DNA from: Ceratorhiza oryzae-sativae
Lineage: Eukaryota; Basidiomycota; Agaricomycetes; Cantharellales; Ceratobasidiaceae
Assembly (NCBI GenBank): GCA_030998015.1
Contig: JARWMV010000232.1
Coordinates: 2,852,001-2,916,000 of the forward strand
DNA length: 64,000 bases
Reading direction: 5' to 3'
The notes under the pieces are model-generated. The model was not told the DNA's origin. It saw nothing but the letters and a program-made list of their open reading frames with translations, and did no database searches. This document shows positions 46,019-57,946 of this stretch, piece by piece. The position numbers and the translations under genes were made by a program. The first letter of the stretch is position 1. Each line of letters starts with the position of its first letter.

Positions 46019-46695
46019 TCAATCGCGGTTACCTCCGTTCTCCCTGTCCCAGGTCAGACCAAGCAACGCCTCTTGCTCTGCTGATTCTTCGTGACTTTGA
46101 GCGAAAGCCCAAGAGATAATCGTACCGGCCGCGATGCCAAGCGCGACGAGCGAAAGCGCCACGCCATAGATGGTGAATAGCAGATACCCGGAGTAGTGAT
46201 AGTATGCCGGCTTGGAGGGGTTGGCTGGCTCCATCGTAGTTAGCGCTCCACGGGAGAACATGGGCACCGCGATCAACGTGACGTTGATGCCGGTAAGGAT
46301 GAGGAATGTTACGATAGGCAAAATGTATGAGCCGAGGTTGCTGAGCTCTGGTTTACGTCTCGATGAACGATAGACCTGTTGCATACCGGGGTACTAGTTA
46401 GACATTAAATCGGGATGTTTGAGTGATGAATAAATGCTTACGATGTGAACATCACCGCCGTGTTTGAACACATCAAGCACAGCTCGATGAGCAGTGCAAA
46501 CACCCGCTGGGCGGATGCACCGTAGGATGGAGAGGTAGGCGATACGTCTTTCCCATTCATCGTTGAACAGAAAAAATGATTGACTATCGAGATGCCGAGC
46601 GCTGCGAGCCATAAGGGGCCACTCCACGCAGGGCCATACTGGGTGTATTGGGCTTTTCGTCGCTGAAAGAATGAAGCCGAACTCGTTACTGCCAT
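46019..46695 (-). CDS. Small multi-pass membrane protein, unknown
   Basis: Unrecognised. Start MAVTSSASFFQRRKAQYTQY; first hydrophobic part SGPLWLAALGISIVNHFF, then LFNDEWERRIAYLSILRC, a second amphipathic stretch, an intron (46439-46394, gtaagc...aactag) and YPGMQQVYRSSRRKPELS. Two clear helices follow (SYILPIVTFLILTGINVTLI and YLLFTIYGVALSLVALGIAA), and the acidic tail ends WDRENGGNRD at TGA 46021-46019. The frame slips in a run of six A (plus strand 46571-46576); one more base would join the two parts of exon 1. About 200 residues, perhaps four membrane segments, with a cytosolic tail. Divergent from the hydrolase gene. Confidence 0.6.
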
Positions 46696-47060
46696 TTTTT
46701 GTGTATGTGTGATTTTTCTAGCCTAGGCAGTTGATATTACAGCTAGGGAGCAAGGGGGAGGGGAGGAGCTCGCCAGCCTGGTGGAAGGAGTATATAGAAG
46801 TACAGCCGCAGTCGCACGTGGGTCGAGGCGATCCCTGATGAAATACCCGACGCGGTTCGCGCAAGATAGCGAAGCCGGCTGGATGAACTTTATCGACCGC
46901 AGAAATCGATGAGAGGCGCAGCTCGGTTGGCCGGAACAAGCAGAAAATGGTGGTTACTGGCTAGCCAGTCACCCGGCGGCAAGTCATCACGTCACGAGCA
47001 CGTGAAACCCAATCGACCCTCAACCAGACCTCATTGAACCACCACGCTGGTCGGGTAAGG
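46696..47060. promoter_or_regulatory. Divergent promoter region
   Basis: 365 bp between starts of the membrane protein and the hydrolase. A tatatag sequence (about 46791) may serve the minus-strand gene. CACGTG occurs at about 46999. Confidence 0.45.
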
Positions 47061-50000
47061 ATGACGCTCACTACTGCGGGTGCGGCAGTACATCTCACAC
47101 CGAGTAGGTACACAAAACCGACCCTTGGCCGTACGTTTACATTCTGGCTCGTTGCAGCGGTCATTGCCACTTTTCTTAAACATTACCACACAAAAATCCA
47201 TAAGCTCAAGCACGGAGGTCAGGAAGAGCTCACAGATGACATTCTTTTCGACGAGTAGGTTGTTTCTCTCCAAGTTTGATTCTAGGTGAGACGAACTCTA
47301 TCATAGGGCCTTCCATGTCGTCAAAGCTTTTGTGGAGCTAGGCACTCATCATACAGTCGACGACCTTCAATCCTTGTAAGCTCCCGCTTGAATCCCAATC
47401 CTGAAATAGATTACCAATGACGCCCTAGTACCAACACACATGTTCCCTCGCCCTTTTGGACCACAGTCATTCCCCTTCGAATACCCCTATCCTCATGTAA
47501 TGACGCAGCCGACATATTGATCAAGCTTCTGCGCCAGACTTCAACCCCGTCTGGCTCCAACTATTCGAGCGAGGAGGCAGAAGCAGAATTCAAACGTGTT
47601 GTAGGAGGCGAACGGTGGTGGCAGGTTCGCGGCCTAGATGGGATCGAGGCCGAATGGGTGGCCATGAAAAGCGACTGGGAGAACATATCTAAAGCTGAAA
47701 AGAGGAAGGAGAGGAAAAAACAGAAACAAAGGGAACATGTTGCAAAACGGAATGCTAAATACGGAAAGCATCCACTGGAGGACCCGTTGGCGAACGAAGA
47801 ATACACGGAGGATATAGACAACCTCACGCGAGTAATGGTGAGTTCAATTCGGGCTTGCTTAACGTTAGCTCTAATCATCACCTCAGCTGTACATCCATGG
47901 CGGCGCCTACTTTTGGGGATCAATCAGTACGTTACTGCCCTGATTTTCTGTAATCTAACTAAAGCGTTTTCAGATACACATAGATACCAGATAACTCGCT
48001 TTGGTGTGTATTCACCATAATCACCATAATAGGCTAAGGCTAAACGGTTAGTTTAGCACGCAAATTTAGTGGCCGAGCCTTTGCAGTAAACTACCGCAAG
48101 GCGCCACAGTATCCATGGCCATGTCCCTTGCAAGATTGTCTCGCAGCTTGTACGTCTCTAAACTTGTCTAGCGGCCTTGTCTTACGTGATTTAAACAGAC
48201 TTATACCTGATTCGTCCTCCTCCTGGGGCTCTCCACTCAGCAATCAACCCCAAGCACATTATTTTGGCTGGCGACTCTGCGGGTGGCGCCCTGGCGCTTA
48301 CACTTCTTACCGTTCTCCGCGATACGAACCTACCGATGCCTTCGGGAGCAGTTTTAATATCCCCATGGGTAGATCTTACCCATTCATTTGATAGCGTGAT
48401 GACGAATGGTAATACCGTGAGTGCAGTTGGATCCTTTGGGACTATACGAGGTTGATAGAGGGCTAGGATATCATTCCCCCACATGGTTTCATACACAAGC
48501 CCAGTGCATTATGGCCTGTGCCCGCGCGTCCTCCTAGCGAAGGAGGACGTGCACCCCCCAGTCAAAATAAGAACGACGTGGATGAGGTGGGGACAATACC
48601 CGTACCGACAGATACCGCGGAAACGGCAGGGACAAGGCGGCACACTATGGACGAAGAAAGCGAGTGGGTTCAGCAGCGAAAGCAGCGAGCAAGGAAGTCA
48701 AGCGGAGATGGCAGCTGGGAACATAATGGTTCACAGGCGAACTCCTGCCATGAGTCATTTGACCGCACCACTACCCCCCCAGATGAGCGTCATCCCCAGC
48801 CACCACAGCCTCAGCTCGTCAAGGTCCCTGTACAACCTGGAGAGCCACCACTCGAGTTGAGATCGCAGATCCAGGTATATGCGACCAATGAGTAAGTTGT
48901 CCTCGCTCCTTTCGTCTCTATGATGGACTCACCCTCTCAGGCAACTCACTCATCCCCTGGTGTCCCCCGTTTTACACGGTTCACTCGGTGGCCTATGCCC
49001 TCTCTACATTATCGCAGGCGACGGAGAGGTTCTTCGTGACGAAATTATCTACCTTGCTCATCGTGCTGCGGATCCCGCCTCCTACCCACTCCGCGACGAA
49101 CTTTTGGCACGTGGTCAGCAGCGGGAGGTCGCTGAACGTTGGACCCAAGGGAACCCAGTGCATTTACAAGTGTTTGACGGGATGTGTCATGTGTTGACGG
49201 TGTTCACGTTTACCGCCCAGGTGAGCTTAGTTCGAACAAAGGCAAGGGTTTCTAGGATGGGAATATGCCAGCCCTTGAGCCCATTATATGCGTCATATTC
49301 AGATGTCTGAAACAATTTCTTTAGGCAAAACTCGTTTATCGGCAAGTCGCGGCCTTTGTGAAGCATCTTACTTCGAGTGTCTCCCAGCGCTATTTAACTG
49401 CCCACCAAGCCTTCCCTTCCAGCGTCGCGCCGACGATGGTAGGGAGTACGACATCGTTGGCCAGGCACCAAACAAACGAACACGGAGATGAACAGAGGCC
49501 CGGTGCGGAACACTCAAAACAGCTATCCGGGTCGACTATGCGAGACGGAGACCCCAGTTCAGAGGACGACAAGATTGTTGTGTCTAAAATCACTGACTCG
49601 CCCCAAGTCTCTATGGGGCTTACCTTGTCCGCAGAACCTGAGAATGGGCCTAAGCGCCAAGATTTACAGGAAGATGGTTATTCTCAATCGCCACGATCAC
49701 TCCTACGTGCCGAGCGGGTCGATATTCGTGGTGAATCTCGCCCGCTTTCTCCCGATGCTCTTCGTATACCCAAAGGCGGAATTGGGGTTGTCAAGGCCGC
49801 GCCCGTCCAGAGATGGTTGAGTGGTCAAGACGCCTGGGATCACAAATACAAGCGGGTCGCGAAGCACGTAGAGAAGGAGCGCGCGGGGTGGGAGAAAAAG
49901 GCGATAGAGATTATGAGGAGGGCGGGCCTAACCGAGGGAGAGATTCAAGTCGTTTGGAATCAAAAGACACGGGGTTCGCGTGGCCATGTTGAACCTAACG

Positions 50001-50549
50001 AAGCCGCCTTGGAGAGTGTACAATTAGCGATCAACGAGGAGAGCAAATCCGACCGCGAAGAACGTATGCGTACTGGGCGTCGATGGGGACCGCTCGACCT
50101 TGCGGGTGAAATCCCACCCCCAAGCGCAATCGCTGGGCGCCTGGATACGCCCGATGCGGTAGATTTACTCAAGACTTCATTGGCTAGTATGTCGAGGACG
50201 TCTGCGAATATGGAGGATAGGAACAAGACGAGACAGGTCGTAGATCGGGTATTGCATGGGAGCACGCAGCCGGTTAGCCCTAAGAGGCAGGGTGCAGCAG
50301 AACAGCAAGTTCCTGCGAACCCGCTACACGGTGTGCGGATGTGGGGTGGAATTATGGCGTAAGTCGCTATACATACCTGGTTGGATGTTAAAATAACTTG
50401 AACCCAAACACAGCTACTTCGTGGACAAGACCTCAAACGGAACGAAGAAGACTAAAGAGACATTAGCTGCAGTGACAACCCTTGGAGCAACAGAGGATCC
50501 CGAGGAGGACCCTGGAGCTAGAGGAGGGAGACTGCCCCTTTCACCTTGA
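47061..50549 (+). CDS. Alpha/beta hydrolase (HSL-like) with membrane segment and long C-terminal tail
   Basis: Esterase/lipase of the hormone-sensitive lipase group. Start MTLTTAGAAVHLTPSR; one membrane helix near residues 25-42 (FTFWLVAAVIATFL). A helical, basic region (KAEKRKERKKQKQRE) precedes the core, which shows the oxyanion motif LYIHGGAYFWGS, the nucleophile elbow LAGDSAGGALALTLL, LISPWVDLTHS, the Asp region IIAGDGEVLRDE and the His in DGMCHVLTVF. A roughly 140-residue hydrophilic insert, rich in Pro, Gln and Glu (48511-48895), splits the core between the second and third catalytic blocks. A further tail of about 340 residues is disordered with a helical patch (WDHKYKRVAKHVEKERAGW). 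Ends at TGA 50547. The in-frame TTG at 47034 is not used as start. Substrate unknown; membrane lipids or sterol esters are possible. Confidence 0.85.
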
Positions 50550-51136
50550 TCTATTTGCTATCTAGTTTTTCGCTTTGGGGGGCCGTAATTGGACATTGGC
50601 ACACACGCTCATTTCGATTCGTATAATACACTACAGATATTATTATAACGCGCGCAACATACGCAATACATACACAGTATTCCGAATCTTAAAACCACGT
50701 TGACAGTCGCAGGTTAAGCTATTCCCACCCAAGTATAAAGGGCAGATCCCTAGTCGCTGTCATTAGTACATTAGGCTCGGTGCTCGGCGTTGAGCACTCA
50801 CCCCGCTGATGTCTTCTTTACTGCCTTGCGGTTGACAAGCGCGATTAGACACTTGTTCGCTCGTGCTTGGGGAAGTTCCGGTGGGCTTATACATTCAGTT
50901 ACTGGGTGCCGCAATTAGCTTTGAGATACCACCACAGTAATAAGACGTACACCGTAGCCCCTTGGGCGCATCCATGAGCTTGTTAATGATGGTTTCCATG
51001 TTTTCTCGTAGCCTCTAAAGTCAAACCACATATTACGCCCAGCAGTTGTTGGCGAAAGTAAATACAAACCGGTTCAGAACCACGATATTCGAGGGGAAGA
51101 GCATTGATGATTTTATCGACCGCGCTCTGTAAGTAG
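50550..51136. other. Intergenic between convergent hydrolase and DAM1 genes
   Basis: AT-rich 3' flanks; nothing else seen. Confidence 0.5.
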
Positions 51137-51822
51137 TCATTTAGCCTCTGAACGAGGCAAGGCTTCCTCAAACATACGCACCATCCTTTCCTTCTTCTCC
51201 TTAATTGACATTTTCGGCTTCGCTCCAGGTTTGGCCTTGACAGAAGATGTAGATGCTTGTGCACCTTGGCGTGGATGTTTCTGTGAAAGCTATATCCTCC
51301 TCGGGAGTCGGCGTAGGCTCTCGTGGATCGAATTGAGATGTTTGAGGCGGAGAGGCAGGCGCTGGTGTACGTCGGGCGGCCGCTTGCGCAGCAGTCAGTT
51401 CTCCAAAGAACTTAGTTTCATTGTCGGGTGGTCTCTGAAAGATACTGCACATACCAGCTCTCTCCTCTCCTAATCTGAAGGATATATCTGGCCGTGGCGC
51501 CTTGAATTGATTCTTCGTTTGAATCCGACTGATACAAGACTCAAACCCAACACACCTGGGGCCATTCTACAGTGTACGCGTTCAAATTCAAAGCATACAG
51601 AAAGCTGCAGAAGCTTTCGTTGAATGTCTCCAGAGTATCATAGAGGTCACCCATACGCTGCATGTTACGATGCATAGCTGCCGATTCGTCTGCAAACTCA
51701 GCAAACGCGGGCTCCAGAAAGTCCAGCCCAGTCGGTCCATTATCCGTCCCAGTAGAACGCGCAAGCGCAGAAAGAGAACCATGTGAGACGCGTCGGAGGG
51801 GTGTTCGGTGTTCCCGAGCCAT
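51137..51822 (-). CDS. DAM1: DASH complex subunit Dam1
   Basis: Kinetochore ring component that couples chromosomes to microtubules. N-terminal MAREHRTPLRRVSHGSLSAL is followed by the Dam1 domain: LDFLEPAFAEFADESAAMH, QRMGDLYDTLETFNESFCSF and LYALNLNAYTVEWPQ. An intron (gtgtgt...ttcaag) joins it to APRPDISFRLGEERA and a Pro/Thr-rich tail with a repeated TP motif (EPTPTPEED), a likely phosphorylation region. The last part, KPKMSIKEKKERMVRMFEE, is clearly coding but sits in another frame from about 51250; one base too many near ccaagg is the simplest explanation, as an intron there would be under 30 nt. Stop TGA 51139-51137. About 200 residues. Divergent from the MYND gene. Confidence 0.88.
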
Positions 51823-52026
51823 ATTGTCGAACTAGTAGGATAGGGACCCAAAAGCGGTAAGACTTGGGAGTGGTTGAAGCTAATGGATGCGCGACCGGTC
51901 ACGTGAACCATAATATCTCCTCCACACCACCACTTCATCGTTCTGACAAGCATTCCTATTCCAAAATCTCATCATGCTCGAGGTGGCCACAATCAAGATC
52001 CTTCTTTCAAAGCATACTCTTAAACC
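51823..52026. promoter_or_regulatory. Divergent promoter between DAM1 and the MYND-finger gene
   Basis: 204 bp between start codons. Confidence 0.5.
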
Positions 52027-53841
52027 ATGTCTGCTCAACGCACTGGAGGAGTCCTCAGGCCTGGCATATCACTTCGTGCCGCATTGGGAAACCTACCGCT
52101 GAAATCGGTGGATGTTGAGACCCTAGAGGACCTTGAGAAATCCTCACAAGAAGAGTTCTTTCTCGACCCTGATACTTCCAGGACACTCTATGCATTGGCA
52201 CAGACCCACTTGAAAAATAGCCCCAACGCCCTTGTAAGCTACCCGTCTCCTCGGTTACTTTACATGAATTAACGGATATTAACAGATATTTGACGATTCA
52301 TATGGGCTGTTATTTACGAGGCTTCTAGTTCGTCTAGTTCAAATGATCATATGTGAGAATGATGGGTCACTTGCACTCGTCGGAGCAAACATGAATTCGG
52401 CTGAGGCAAAATCCGAAGCATTGGCCATTCTTATTCACTATGCGATCAGTGTAATGCGAGAGGATGATGAAGCTAATGCCAACTTCAGGATCTTGGGTTC
52501 ACTTTACGCGAAATCCAAAAACCTGTTCAACGATGAGAAGCTCTTTGGACTCTAGGACACGTTTTGGCGAGACCGAAAATCTTTGCTTGCACCGTATGAA
52601 AGGGAGGCGCTACCTGGTTTCATGCTATTGCTATTTATGGTTTGGGTTCGAGTGAGTGGGATTGTGCGGGATGTGCAAGTGGCCATCTGCATACCTTGAC
52701 ATCCCTACTTATATGATGCCCCAGGGATCCATTCCTAATGAATCGCCTAAGGGACTTTCTGCTTCGGGTTTATCTATTCACCTCTGTTCGGGAACGAGAA
52801 TCTGTATGCATTCTTTGTGTCTATATGTATCAAGCGCATGATCTCCACTCTGACATTAGCCAGCCGTACGACGAAGATGACTCCCTTGCCGTAGCACATG
52901 CATACAGCAAGTGTATAATGGTTCGAGTGTATACAGATCCCTTAAAGAGCATGAGACTTGATGTATACCGATACCTTCTGGAGTTTGTATCCGACCTCAC
53001 AGGAACCATGCTATTCAAGGAAGTTCCTCTGGTCATAACAGCCGCAATCGAAAGATTCTGGATGGCGTTTGATACAGAGAAACTTGAGCCTCTGATACCG
53101 CCAGATGAGGCAAGGTCGTAGGTGATGTATTATGCGGGAGACTTGTGTTACACAGTCAAGTAAGTAGCGCGCTTGCTACTGAGAAGTAACTCATTATCTC
53201 TGGCTTAGCGATTTTCTTGAAAAATATCCTTTGAATCTATCTCTCAGGCCGATAGTAGAGGCACTGGGAAAGTGTGACTGGCCAAACCTTTCCGTTCGAT
53301 GCACGTTGATTTGTTTCAGAAAATCACAGATTTCTGGATTTTCTACGTGTAAGTTCCTGCGAAACTCATATACTATGTTCTTTCAGAGCATTAACCACCA
53401 CAGCGCATTAGATTATATGAGATATCTATCATCAATAGCTGAACGAATATCAAAGGATCCTTCATCGTCCGAGATATTTGCTAAAACATATCCAGACTGG
53501 CTGAAAGCGCTTGGTTATCTACGAGAACTTGCGGGTTCGTGGCATATTGGTGATCCAATAGTCCGCCATGTGCAAGTTCTAGTGAAAGATTGGGTGTATC
53601 TGGCAAAGGCGGTTGATTTCCCCGAAAAGAGACTTTGCGACAGTGATTGCAAATACCAAAGGTGCATAGGAGGGCTTTCGGCCTATATGTGCAGGAGATG
53701 TGGTGTAGCCCGATATTGTAGCTTGAGATGCCAATATGCGTGAGCCGTACAATTTTTTATGTGACTTTGAGACTTATGCCCCACAGCGGTTGGTTATCTC
53801 GACTCCTATATTCTCATCAGCATCACTGTAAACCAAAGTGA
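52027..53841 (+). CDS. MYND-type zinc finger protein with an in-frame stop
   Basis: Begins MSAQRTGGVLRPGISLRAAL and continues through helical, repeat-like sequence with no motif I know (LEDLEKSSQEEFFLDPD, EAKSEALAILIHYAIS). The C-terminus is a MYND finger: CDSDCKYQRC ... MCRRCGVARYCSLRCQ, then, after a last intron (gtgagc...cccacag), SHQHHC and KPK before TGA 53839. MYND fingers bind proline-rich partners; basidiomycetes have many such proteins of unknown role. TAG at 52553-52555 stops the frame after EKLFGL, but the same frame goes on at once with DTFWRDRKSLLAPYEREAL and a normal intron. So the gene is either recently inactivated (CAG to TAG would do it), holds an error, or has an unseen splice. 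Introns between 52650 and 53230 are only partly resolved. Confidence 0.7.
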
Positions 53842-54633
53842 ATAACACCTATGATTGCCTTCCCCTCTCTGTTTGCATGAATCATCCTTAATCCAAATCC
53901 CAACCAACTTCTTCAGAGCCTGTTTGTTCCCAAACAAGTCCAAGTTGTCTTATTCGGTGAAAAATAAATATATGACTTGACCCTCTAGTTCGTCATGGCA
54001 ATTCAGAATCTTTTCTACATGTGCTCGGCTTCTGGTATCGCCTCCTTTCCTCCTCTCGTTTCCGCAATGAATGCAACCCCCTGTACTATCACTCTAATCG
54101 ATCTTGCACTCTCAACTCTTCTATCTTTAACTAGCCTTCCAATCGGCAGATGTTAGATATTACATAAAGCAGCCCTTTCCCCATTAAAATCAACAACGAG
54201 TCGAATTCGCCAAGAGAAAAAGATATCACAGTTGTGCGCATATACGAAGGTTCGACTTAGCAGCGACCGAGGCGAGATGAAACCGTCCCCTCAGACGTAC
54301 GTGACAAGTACGGTGCCCAAGCCTTTCATCTCATTATTAAATTTCTGAGCCGTTGAGAGTCCTGCAACTCCGGATCGAGGGGGGGTCGGTTTCTGCACAA
54401 TGACCACTTCGGATAACCCATTTGTGTTGGAGTACGCTGCTCATAATGAAACCAACGTTTGATTTGTCTCAGCAACACAAGTGTACGATTATTGCACACG
54501 AGATTTCGCCCAGTTGGTTTTAGCACAAGACGTAATATCAGCCACCTGGGATCGACTGTGGGGCCGAGGATAGACTTCGGGCGCTTAAGGCTTCGACCTG
54601 ACATCATTCCCGGTTCCTATGGTTTGATCTCTC
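53842..54633. other. Intergenic
   Basis: AT-rich flank and leader of the RING gene; a 93-codon minus frame (54326-54607) lacks coding character. Confidence 0.45.
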
Positions 54634-57600
54634 ATGTCTCGCCCGCGGCCTCCGCTACATGGTATTTGGACTTTTGCTCGCTTCAACTAGCTCTACTTGC
54701 TGATAATTTTCCAAGACCCGTATGGCCTCCTCAGACCTCCACCACCCCTTGAGAGCCCCCGCGATTCGTTCTATAGTGTCGCTAGCAGTAACCTAGGATC
54801 CACCGTCTCGCTCTCTCAGCCGCCCGCATCACCAGGCCGCAGAAACCGCCAGCGTGGTGTATCTCCGAGTAGAACGCAACATGGGGAAGAGTATGATGAC
54901 CAACCATATCTCACTAACGTTGTTAGGCACCATGGTGAGTATGTTCTCAGATAGTCGACAAACCGCCTCAATAATCATCTTTGAGGCCAAGTAACACTTG
55001 TACCACCTGTCAACCAAGGTCGGACTAGGAAGATTCGGAGGCGACGCAATCCCGACGCAGCGGCTAGTACGACCTCGTTAGTGGAGCCAAGCGGTCGACC
55101 TGTCAGTGCTGGCGGGTCCAGCCGCTTAGATACCGAAGCACCAACTACACATCGCTCGCCTCGTCGCCCTCGTCACGGCTCCGATACACGCGCACTTTCT
55201 AGTCCTGATATACACTCTTCGCCGTATCCAGATTATCCACCACCCTCTTTCGAAGAGGTTCTTGCGCTCGATCGCGCAGCTGCCCCGAATACACCCGCTC
55301 AACGCCTTACGGAGCCAACCAACACAACCCCCTCTCCGCCGTCCCATATTTCCAACTCTCCTCCTGCGTCTCCTGCATCCCCCCATCCTGTTCCTGCTAC
55401 AACCACCGCCTGGGAAGAGGACAGACGGCTTGGCCTCAGTTTAGAAGAGCGAGTACGGCGCGAGCTCGAGAGAAACCGCAAACCTGGTGTTGCAGAACTC
55501 CCTCCAAAGCCCACCATCGACACCACGAGTGGCCCTTTTCCTTCCAGTGACGAACCTCAACCTCTGAGCTCTGGCACTCCAACCTCTGTGACACCATCCA
55601 ATTTTTTGACACCCCAAAACCTTACACCTTCGCCTCTGGGAATTCCTCTTCCGCTCTCTAGCCAGGCATCACCTCAGGTCGAGGTTTCTGAACCTCGGCC
55701 ACCAACTCCCCCAGCAGCACCTTTTAAATCCCCACCCTTGGGCACTCGATCGATCGAAACACCAAATCTCGTAGCCCCACAGCCTGCACCTAGTGCTAAA
55801 TCTCATGCACTAGGGTTGTTAGATCAGCCAGACTCTACAGCCGGCCCTGCTCGTATTTTTTACAGCGACAAGTCAGTAGCGACCCCACAGCAGGCACCCC
55901 AGACTATATCTCAAGGAAGTCCTGCCAAGAGCGGCGGCCTCGCACCACTATTGTTCACTGCCAAATTGGACATAGATAATCCTTCCCCTGTCGGGTCTCC
56001 CTCGAAACTGGCGGAATCGAATGCGAGCCAAGGTAGAAGTGAAAGCTCTGTACCAATCCCCGGTGGGGTTAAAGGAAAACTCAAAGAGGTGATTGATGAG
56101 TCTCCCGAAGTTGCCCCACTCCTCGATCGAGCCACGACACCACGAGCCGGCTCACCCCGCAAGTTTGTTTCTCAAACCACTGATCCTGGTGAACCTTCGG
56201 CATCGAACAGCCATGTCGACTTGACGCGCAAACCCCCAGTTCCTCGTCGACCGATATCTCTCTTGTCTCCCATTGGACCCAGTGCTGAAATAGGGCTCCA
56301 CACACCTAATTCCCCCTTCAAGTCTGGTGACAACCAATTTTCTGGATCGACTCTTCGGAAAGCTCCTCCGCCGCCGCCACCACGCCCGCGGCCTCGATCA
56401 GTCGGTGCAGGAATTGCAGCACGTATATCAGCGTATGAAGCTATACTTGCCAATGCTCCTAAGGTTCCACCACCTATACCACCTAGACCTCGGGAGCGGC
56501 AACGGGCGGATTGGAGTGCACAAAATCCTAGTTTAAATCGGGAGCAAGAAGAAGGGAATATCGCTGGAGGGCATGCAATAACTGAACTATTGGATGCAGA
56601 CGCGCATATACCTACTATCAACACGGCCCCACCTCGACAGATTGGCCTCTTGGTTCCCGAAACTGGCCCATCTCGACCTGGCTCTCAACAACTACCTTTG
56701 AATTTGACGCCCTCAACTCGTACCCCTAGCCCAGAGCGTCCAAAATCGCCAATAAAACAAGTGCAAGCGCAGGCACTCGTTCCTGCTCGGATAGGCCCGG
56801 ATGGTAAACTGGAAATTATTCCAGATGCAGAGGTTATATGGCTCGATGAAAGTAAGGCGGGTGTTGCTGAGCACTTGACAGCACGGCGTGAAAGATCGGG
56901 TTCTAAAGCCCAGTTGGACGAACAAGACCATGGAGTGCGTTCCGGGCCTGCACAACTCGTCGAGCCTATTGCTGGACCATCGAGACGACGAATGCCCCCA
57001 CCCCCGCCTCCAATAGATAATACCTCAGTACAAAATACAAATCAAGAGAATTCTGGGCCAACCGAGCCCATCGCGCCGAACCCCTTTTCTCCAAATCCTA
57101 GCCCGGTGCTCCAATCCGTGGACACAATCGAGGCCCCCCAACCGGCTCCATCTCCCCGTTTGGCTGACGATTTTGAATACACAGACTTAGACTTGCTCAT
57201 ATCTCGGCTGGAGGAAAACGAGGCGGCACGCCAAGGTGTCAATTACGAGGTGTGTGTTGTTCTCCTGTCCGCGCGTTGGTTTTGGCTCATGCATAGCGTA
57301 GCAATTACTCACGGTCGGCGAAGTCCTTGGTCCGGCCGTACCACGCCCACGTGCCGACCTTGATCTTAACGTCGGGTTGATCGAGATCCAGCGCCGGAGA
57401 GTAATGAAAGACGGACGGGTCAAGTTAAAGCTGTCACTTATGGGTGTGAGCGTGGACAAGTGTGGTATATGCCTTACTCAATTCAAGGCAAGTGCCTCGT
57501 TCCTCGCACGGAGATGACTCATGTTGATGATGGGTCGTGGAACGAATAGAATAATGACAGCGCTGTTCTACTTCCATGTTTACATAGCTATCACACCAAC

Positions 57601-57666
57601 TGTATCACGTCCTGGCTCGTTAGGCAGGAACATCCTGCCTGTCCACACTGTCGTGCGCCTGTATAG
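54634..57666 (+). CDS. Proline-rich protein with C-terminal RING-H2 finger (probable E3 ligase)
   Basis: The start is placed at ATG 54634: MSRPRPPLH, then an intron (gtattt...ttccaag) to DPYGLLRPPPPLESPRD. Upstream frames without an ATG were discarded. A second intron leads to a single very large exon (about 55020-57249). It encodes disordered Pro/Ser/Thr-rich sequence with several SH3-type motifs (KPPVPRRP, KAPPPPPPRPRP, KVPPPIPPRPRER, RRMPPPPPPID). After it come a folded part (GEVLGPAVPRPRADLDLNVG...) and the finger: CGICLTQF, then a GC-AG intron (57488-57549), then VLLPCLHSYHTNCITSW and PACPHCRAPV before TAG 57664. The Cys/His order is C3H2C3 (RING-H2), with the Trp expected of E2-binding fingers. 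About 860 residues. Substrates may be recruited by the proline motifs. Confidence 0.82.
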
Positions 57667-57946
57667 TATTTCTCTCTCTGAGACATGTAGCATACCAGCT
57701 TGAGCAAGCGTTCAATTGGATCTATTATATAACATGCAGCACGCTATGATTCCACAAGTTATACAAACATGATGGTGTGTGGCAGCGACGTCAAAACGCA
57801 TATAACAAATATGATGGGAGCGAGCAAGAGCTAAACTAGTGGGTAAAGCGGTCGTACAACAAGGATGCATGCGAGATAAGGCGAGTGAAAAATCCGTGCA
57901 AAACAAGAGGGAAAAAAATGCAATACAAACAACCCCAACCACAAGA

